This document shows, in pieces, positions 57,467 through 64,000 of a stretch of 64,000 nt of DNA. Both the position numbers and the translations under genes were made by a program. The first letter of the stretch is position 1; every line of letters starts with the position of its first letter. The stretch covers positions 16,345,233 through 16,409,232 of the forward strand of contig OW285188.1 in NCBI GenBank assembly GCA_935421135.1, in the 5' to 3' direction. The stretch comes from Bugulina stolonifera (taxonomy: Eukaryota; Bryozoa; Gymnolaemata; Cheilostomatida; Bugulidae). A model generated the notes under the pieces. That model was not told the DNA's origin and did not search any database. It saw only the letters and a program-made list of their open reading frames with translations.

Positions 57467-59502
57467 ATGGAGATAGCTGACCTTGAAGAAGAAACAACCA
57501 CAAAGATAGAGCATATCCCAGACATATCAAGAGTTTCTCTAAATGAAGATAATACAAATATGAAACCTCCAGTTAGAACTCGGCCAACGTGGAATCATAA
57601 ATCAATAAATCACACAAGCAATAGTAATAAGTCTACCACTGTGCAGCATTGGCCAAAGCCACGGCCTCAGTTCAACCAACATTCACCATATGATTCAAGT
57701 CCGAGTGATAGAACTAAGGCTATGAAATCATCAAACAAGGCAGGTCTACTGGAGTTATTATTGGTTTACATACAAGTGTCTAGCAGAGCATCGATATGAA
57801 GCTCTTTGCATGCTGGAATTTGAACTATAAGTATTTATTATTTTCCGTGGTTGTATTATAATTTGCTTGCACACATATACATGTAGTTTACATACAAAAT
57901 TTCAGTTTCCAGTTGGGTTTTGTACCAGTCTACATGGTTACAAGAAAATTTTATTATAGTACAATATTACTGTACATTCTAATGTTAGTTTGTTTGCTAC
58001 TGTTTGCAGGTACCATCAGTTATCTCGTTAAATGTTGGTGGAGTGTATTATACTACACTTCGTACAACCTTACTTAGATACCCTGACTCGATGCTAGCCG
58101 CCATGTTTAGTGGTCGACATGAGTTACAGCTGGACAGTAGAGGGGCCTCGTTCATTGATAGAAACGGGACATACTTTGGTTACATCTTAGAGTTCCTCAG
58201 GTAGGTAGGCATGTCTTAGTAATGGAACTGTTTTGATACCTACGTGTACATACATGTTTGTTCTTTTAAGACCAGCTACTCTAACTAAAATATGTCGCCT
58301 ACCCAGATTAAATAATTCCAAAGACTAGGCCTATAGCATGCAAGGATTGTGCAGCTATCTTTCATCAACAGCACTGCGTCTTAGTTGTTGCCGTAGCATA
58401 CAGTGCAGACGTTCAATAACTGTGTAACTGGTCCATTAAAATTGTTTACTTTGTAATAAAGGTAAAACAACTACAAAATTAATAGTAAAAAATGTGTGAT
58501 GCTAATTGTTATCATTGAGTGTCAGTATTACTCCTGGCTGACTGTTGTATTACATGCATGCAATCTGTTGTAGGACAAGTACATTACCACCCAATGAATG
58601 TGCACTGAATGTCCTCATGGAAGCTAGGTACTATGGATTAGAGGAGTTAGAAGATAGAATGGTTGTAGTGCCCTCCATATCTGCTCTTATAGTAAAGGAA
58701 AACCACCGGGCCCAGTTCCCGGACTACCAGGAGGTGAATTGTAGACTTGGTTTGGCACGTTACTTCTCCTGCATGCATGTAGAGATGGCATTGAGGCTTC
58801 TACAACCGATGCCCCTATAACATAACCCTTTCATTAATTTCACTAGTCTTAATAAACCTATTACTCAATTGGTAGTTTGCTACCATATTGTTCACAGTTA
58901 ATAGTTGTGTTAACATTGCAGAATAAAAAGAGGATAATACAGATAGCAATGGAGAATGCGACAGTCAGCAAGACAGGGGAGGTGTTGATTTATGCATTCC
59001 GTACTGAGTTTGTTCCTCGGGCTCCGAATTTTAACATTAACCACCACTGCTCAGCTGACCAAGCTCATATCAGCATAGGTAAGTTACATGTAGTAACATC
59101 TGTGCACTACTACTAACTAGTTAGATATAGTAACAGCTGTGCACTGCTACTACTACTGATACTACTACTGATACTACTACTGCTACTACTACTGCTACTA
59201 CTGCTGCTGCTACTACTGATACTACTGCTGCTACTACTACTGCTACTACTGCTGCTACTACTGCTGCTACTACTGCTACTACTACTACTGCTATTCCTAC
59301 TACGGCATACATATTCTCACTTCCTGTTTTAGGCCCATGGGAGAGTATCGCAGATGAGGAAACTCTTATCAAATGTCTGGAGAGTGATCTGATAGACGAA
59401 CACTTTAACGTACGTGTCCACGAAGGCAAGCGACGCTGTAAATATTTTTATGGTCAATCGTGCCAAAAATGTTTGTTTCGAATACAAATAATTTTTGGTT
59501 GA
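57467..59502 (+). CDS. BTB/T1-domain protein, KCTD7-like
   Basis: Five exons: 57467-57743, 58020-58200, 58574-58733, 58922-59078, 59333-59502; phases agree (315 residues). The first junction is ambiguous: the alternative acceptor at 58010 would need another donor. The N-terminal 92 residues are polar and unstructured. The BTB domain reads VISLNVGGVYYTTLRTTLLR, then DSMLAAMFSGRHEL and FIDRNGTYFGYILEFLR, very like KCTD7/KCTD14. The C-terminal half keeps the KCTD7-type ISIGPWESIADEETLIKCLE segment and ends FGQSC-like YFYGQSCQKCLFRIQIIFG. KCTD proteins form pentamers, and several recruit Cullin-3 ubiquitin ligase; KCTD7 is tied to neuronal and lysosomal function. The start codon is not certain, since the frame is open further upstream. 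The last intron holds a long CTACTACTG array. Confidence 0.85.
59139..59300. repeat. CTACTACTG trinucleotide-type microsatellite
   Basis: About 160 bp of interrupted CTA/CTG triplets end 30 bp before the last KCTD exon. The antisense frame is open only because it is a repeat. Confidence 0.92.
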
Positions 59503-61237
59503 AGTTTTTGTAGCATTCCAGTTATTTTATCAACTTAACATTTTTAAATGAATTCTCAAAAGTATACATCATTAGTACTAATACTCTTCTATGAGTAGAC
59601 TATTTCTACTTATCATCTTCTACCATCACTACTTGTGGGTAACTTAGCTCAGCCAACCTTTAATCCTTTTTGGAGTTATTCTATCGTAGCTTCGAAAGCC
59701 TTATTTCTCACACTGATCTTTGTTCTCTGTCTGCACGGACACCTGTCTTTTAATACTCTGTTTTAATGCATAGTGCCCCACAATATGATGTGGTGTATAT
59801 GAAAATTACATTTCAAAACGTTTTGTAATACATCATGCTATCATTATTTTTGGATTGATATTCATGTTAAACTTATATCATACAAGGATTAGTACTCTTC
59901 TAATATTTTTATATGAGGATAAAAATAAAATATAATGCTCATGCAAACTATATGAATTCAATTGTAACAAAACATAGAAACTTTTTTCTTTCTAGCTATC
60001 AGATGTGTACTGTTTGAGTAAGGAGTAAACATCAATGTTACTTAAAGCTCTAGCAATGGATAAATACAAAAATATAGGCTACAAGTAATACTCTAGATGA
60101 AGCCTATGCATAGCATACCAAACATTGTGATGTTTTATATATTCATCTGACGGCACCTTGTAACTAGTATCAATATTTTTAATCTCACTAAATATACTGT
60201 GTATGTAAGAGCATCTATTAGTTGGATAATATTATATTTCGTGATTTACCTTCTATTCTGCACAATTATTGAACATTTCTGGTTAGCTACTCTTTTCTGG
60301 CGATGATGTTGATATAAAGTCGATGGCTCGAGTATAATACTACATTAAATAGTTGGTTACAATTCAAAGTTGGCCTCTTTCAGTTATTTTTTCTGGATAA
60401 TGAAATTCAGAGAACACAACTTCAAATGGTAATCACTAGCTCATGTTGTCTTGATTGTGTAATAGGACATTGAGAACAAGTGCATTGTAATGTTGGTCTG
60501 TATACAATATTTATTATTGAAAATACTAATGTGATCATACATGTAAAGTAACAGTAATATAAGAGCTTCACTATAGCATTTTCTGGTATAAAAGAGATTA
60601 TATATTGCATTTATTTCATGCTCTTTACACTAGGTGTAAGTAATTACAAAATTCAACTGAATAATATTACATTCAGAGTTAATACCATACACAGTCATAC
60701 CATACTTTAATCTGAATTGAATTGAGTAAATGGCAGTGCAATAATACATTGATGTCATAGCAATAGTATTTCATTACTTCAGTTGTATAATAGATAAATT
60801 ATATTAAAATATATTCAATATGCCACTTCTATTTATCACTATAATGATCAAAAAGCGAATTAAAAATTTAAAAAACCATTTGAGCGAATTCATTTCATAA
60901 TTTAGCTGTAGAAAAATACCATTATCACTTTTTTTCCTCTTATCTTTGTTAATACAGTACACGACTTCTATGTTTGGGACACTATAATAATTATAATACT
61001 ATTGTCGAATATGCTAATTTAACCTTTGAACATGTGCTCATTATTATTTGGTATGCCTTGAAGGAAGAATAAGCTTTTGGAAAGAGGAATTTGCATGCAA
61101 TCCATGGTCTCCACCAATCTACACTATAACCTGGGAAAAATGGCTGCTTACTTTTGACAGTCAGTCAGTTATAACTGAGGGCAGTGATATGGTCATCATA
61201 ATAATAATTATAACTTCTAATGTAACATTAATAGAGA
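59503..61237. other. Spacer between converging KCTD and MAM genes
   Basis: AT-rich, no gene recognised on either strand; one AGTTGTC-family palindrome at 60366. Confidence 0.5.
60366..60423. repeat. Short palindromic element (AGTTGTC family)
   Basis: AAAGTTGGCCTCTTTCAG and, inverted, CAGAGAACACAACTTC; a diverged member with an AT-rich centre. Confidence 0.5.
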
Positions 61238-63937
61238 TTATGCATCTGTAGACTCTACAGAATTTGGATTATGAAAACCATTTGTGGTTATTTGTGAGTT
61301 GAAGCCATTAATGACAAGGTTAGGCTGAGTAGTAGAGTCTTCATTTGAGAACTTATCATAGATATAACCAGCTTCCTCGGGAGTCGATCTGGAGAACATG
61401 ACCGACATCTTGTTACCAGGTGCAAACAGCCATATTTGTCTAAAATAAACATTTCCTATGCAAACATATGCGTGTGCTATATTTTATACCGATCCCAACT
61501 CGGACACAATTCATTTAAAGAGCCCTTAGACAATATTATAATATGGATATTTAGAGTTTTGGAAGGAAAGTGTGGGCTTTTGATCATCAGTTTTCAGACG
61601 ATTAACTAATCCATAACATTCAGTTTTAGTTACTAAGAATTTTTGGATCTAAATGATATATCAACCTCATCCACTTATCCTGAAGACATGCATTGCTATA
61701 CTAATAAATAATTCCTAAGGAACCAAACAATTATTTAGTGAAGATTCAACACAAATTGGAATTTGGAACAATGTGTAGTTATGTACATGTACTAACCTCT
61801 TTCTCATAAATACCACTGCAAAAGCCATAGCAACTACGAGAACCACAATCACCAGTGAAACAACAATTCCGGCAACACCGCCTTTACTGAGGCCTTTTTT
61901 CTCCTTTTCTACAAATAAGAAAATAACGTACATGATATGTAAATAGTATGAATTATCCCTTATCAATATATCAAACATAGTTGTTACCAATATTTTATAG
62001 TTTGCTTAGCCTGCAGATCCAGAGAACTGAGTCAAAAATCTTACCTACATGTACATACCAACAGAACTAAATTGAATTTACCTTCTCAATTACGAATAAC
62101 ATAGCAAGAAATCAAGTAGAATATAAACAATGGATTGCAGTATTTATGTGAACCTTGGTGCCCCACCCACACTTATCTTCCAACAGCAGGAACGGAACTT
62201 CATAACGGTATCATTATTAGGAAGAAGACAAATCTAATTTATTAATGCTATTGTTTACCTGCGGTTTGTCCTTGAGCTTTTCCAACATTCCCTCCTGACG
62301 TAGGTTTGGCGGTTTGTTTCACTGTTGATATAGGTTTAGAGCTACCTGAATCTTTTCCACTGGTTTTCGTAGTAGGTGTAATTGTGGAGATGGTAGTAGA
62401 ACTAGAGGTAGTAGAACTAGAGGTAGTAGGCGAAGCAGTGGACGATGGTGGTAATGCGGTTGATGGTGTCTGCTGAGATACTGGTGGTTTAGTTGGTGGG
62501 TTCGTAGGTGTAGGATTAGTAGAAGGAATATTACTACATGATGATAATCTGTCTATTACAATATCATCAATAGCTATGTCTCCAAGTACAACATTCAAGT
62601 GACCATCGTCATGATTATGTTGAATTACACCTTCAAATACTATCTGGAAGTCCAAGGCTGATGATAGATCTAGGTTAACGGACTGGGAGATCCACCTGTT
62701 TCCTTGATTTCCACTCTTAGAAAAAACTTCTACAGGTGGGAAGAAACCTTTTCTAAGTGTGACCTTTAAGCTTCCCATATCAGTGTTGGTTCCCCACATG
62801 TGGTACCAGAAAGTGAGACAGGCAGTGTTAGATGCTAGTTTGAAATATGGAAGAGAGGCTAACCTGGCTACTGATCCACTGTTCTTATATGATGCTCTGA
62901 TGTACATGAAGTAGCCTACAAGATCAACACCGCGCCATAAGAAGTTACTCTATGTATGCATCTGCGTATGCATCCAATTAATATATTATCAAACAACCCC
63001 CAAAAATTGAAAAGCATAGCCCAATACTACATTTGTATTTGTGCAAATTTTACATTCAAGGAATTGGACATAAGTTAAACCTTTAGATTACCGAGTGAGA
63101 AAAATAGCCTAAGTGACCAAGACCTGAATGTACAGCCTTGCACAGCTGTATTGTGGACTTGATGCTATTCGAATGACTAGCAGAAGAAGAACTGAGTTCA
63201 ATGGGTTACACTTACAGTATTACACTGGAATGTAGGCTGGACATCAGCTTCAACAGCTGCTCTAGCATATTTCACCTGATGGACAGGCTACCCAGAATGA
63301 AACATCTACCATGGATGTTACAACAATTGTTTTGACTGCTATTTTTATAGAACCCTCATTTTTAACGAGTCACACACGACTAACTTGTAAATGCCTGACT
63401 ATCACTCTATGGACGAAGTGCAGCCCAGAATAATGTGTCCTCTCCAACAACAATTGTTTTGACTGCTATTTTTATAGAACCCTCATTTTCAACGAGTCAC
63501 ACACGACTAACTTGTAAATGCCTGACTATCACTCTATGGACGAAGTGCAGCCCAGAATAATGTGTCCTCTCCCCCCCCCCCCCCCCCCCCAGAAGATAGG
63601 CTACTAGAACTTTTGTTCTTTATAAAATACAGTACTGTAGTATGCTATTTACTTTGTAGCTCTCTTGCAATCGTTAGCCCCCATACCTATACCATTTACA
63701 TGTGTAGTCATAACTATTATAGCAGATGCTACCCTCTGCCATATAAATATCTCTTAGCCACAAATACATTGGTATCTAAAAGTATGCTAACTACCTACCA
63801 GTGCCATTCCCTGTAGTGTGATCATAAGCTGGACCCGTATCACCTGACCACAGCTTAGTATTTGCACGGACCCAATCAAACTGGTCATCTCTTTCCTGAC
63901 TATAACCACAGAGGGCGCTGTTATCAAATGTGCAAGT
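61238..63937 (-). CDS. MAM-domain single-pass membrane protein, 5' end missing
   Basis: Four exons agree in phase: 63799-63937, 62259-62915, 61797-61908, 61238-61439 (370 codons). A MAM domain, an extracellular adhesion module, opens TCTFDNSALCGYSQERDDQF, then DWVRANTK, GPAYDHTTGNGT and CLTFWYHMWG, and closes with the family signature GDIAIDDIVIDRLSSC. About 100 residues of Thr/Ser/Pro-rich, mucin-like stalk follow, likely O-glycosylated. The membrane span is GVAGIVVSLVIVVLVVAMAF followed by a basic stop-transfer MRKR. The cytoplasmic tail of about 70 residues has Tyr in GYIYDKF. The visible exons begin at a splice acceptor in phase 0 and contain no signal peptide, so further N-terminal exons lie beyond the right edge. 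Related architectures include neuropilin- and MAMDC-type receptors, but no orthologue can be named. Confidence 0.85.
63321..63590. repeat. 127-bp tandem duplication ending in a 20-C tract
   Basis: Two nearly identical copies of a 127-bp unit starting CAACAATTGTTTTGACTGCT (63321 and 63448), followed by 20 C residues at 63571-63590. It is in the intron of the MAM gene. The copies differ at only a few bases. Confidence 0.9.
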
Positions 63938-64000
63938 CTGTAAGCACAATACAGGCATATCAGGCACAAAATATGCAGCACTTCGTACAGAATATGGAGA

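Noticed and set aside
59121..59429. Ala/Val-repeat minus-strand frame
   Set aside because: Created by the CTACTACTG microsatellite and antisense to a KCTD exon.

Overview
The window is nuclear DNA of an invertebrate animal. Its genes are split into many short exons joined by GT-AG introns, the families are metazoan, spacers are AT-rich, and there are tRNA-derived SINEs, a CR1/L2-like LINE, hAT- and PIF/Harbinger-type MITEs and many minisatellites. I cannot fix the phylum. The mix (TRPV, DEG/ENaC, Cys-loop receptor, NPY/NPF-like prepropeptide) would be ordinary for a bilaterian and notable for an early-branching animal. All gene models below were assembled by hand from open frames, splice sites and phase agreement; none rests on transcript data or a database search.

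Layout, left to right. A TRPV channel (minus strand, 10 exons seen, pore and C-terminus off the left edge) fills 0.2-8.9 kb. After a gene-poor gap comes a small DUSP14-like phosphatase (12.9-14.8 kb, plus). A DEG/ENaC sodium channel (19.25-23.8 kb, plus) lies tail to tail with a Cys-loop receptor (24.3-34.3 kb, minus). The best find follows at 36.2-38.0 kb: a 113-residue secreted prepropeptide resembling neuropeptide F/Y, including an intron that splits the Arg codon of the C-terminal RF motif. A PTB-domain adaptor (43.7-45.5 kb, plus) and an unrecognised Ser/Thr-rich protein (47.5-49.5 kb, minus) come next, then an ORF-complete LINE (52.2-56.2 kb, plus), a KCTD7-like BTB protein (57.5-59.5 kb, plus) and a MAM-domain single-pass membrane protein (61.2-63.9 kb, minus, 5' end off the right edge).

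Mobile DNA is dense and partly readable by its target duplications: two copies of a 0.55-kb MITE with TAA/TTA duplications, a 701-bp hAT-type element inside a microsatellite, a 978-bp hAT-type element that splits a SINE, and a 204-bp element with a 9-bp flanking repeat. Beyond these, a family of very short palindromes (about 35-75 bp, arms near AGTTGTCYTCTC) recurs about every 5 kb and matches nothing I can name.

Functionally, three ion-channel genes and a candidate peptide-hormone gene sit within 38 kb. Whether they are co-regulated cannot be told from sequence. Several carry unusual residues at key sites: Tyr for His in the phosphatase signature, GWT at the ENaC selectivity filter, Met at 9' plus Glu at 11' in the receptor pore helix, and GNMN for GDFN in the LINE endonuclease.
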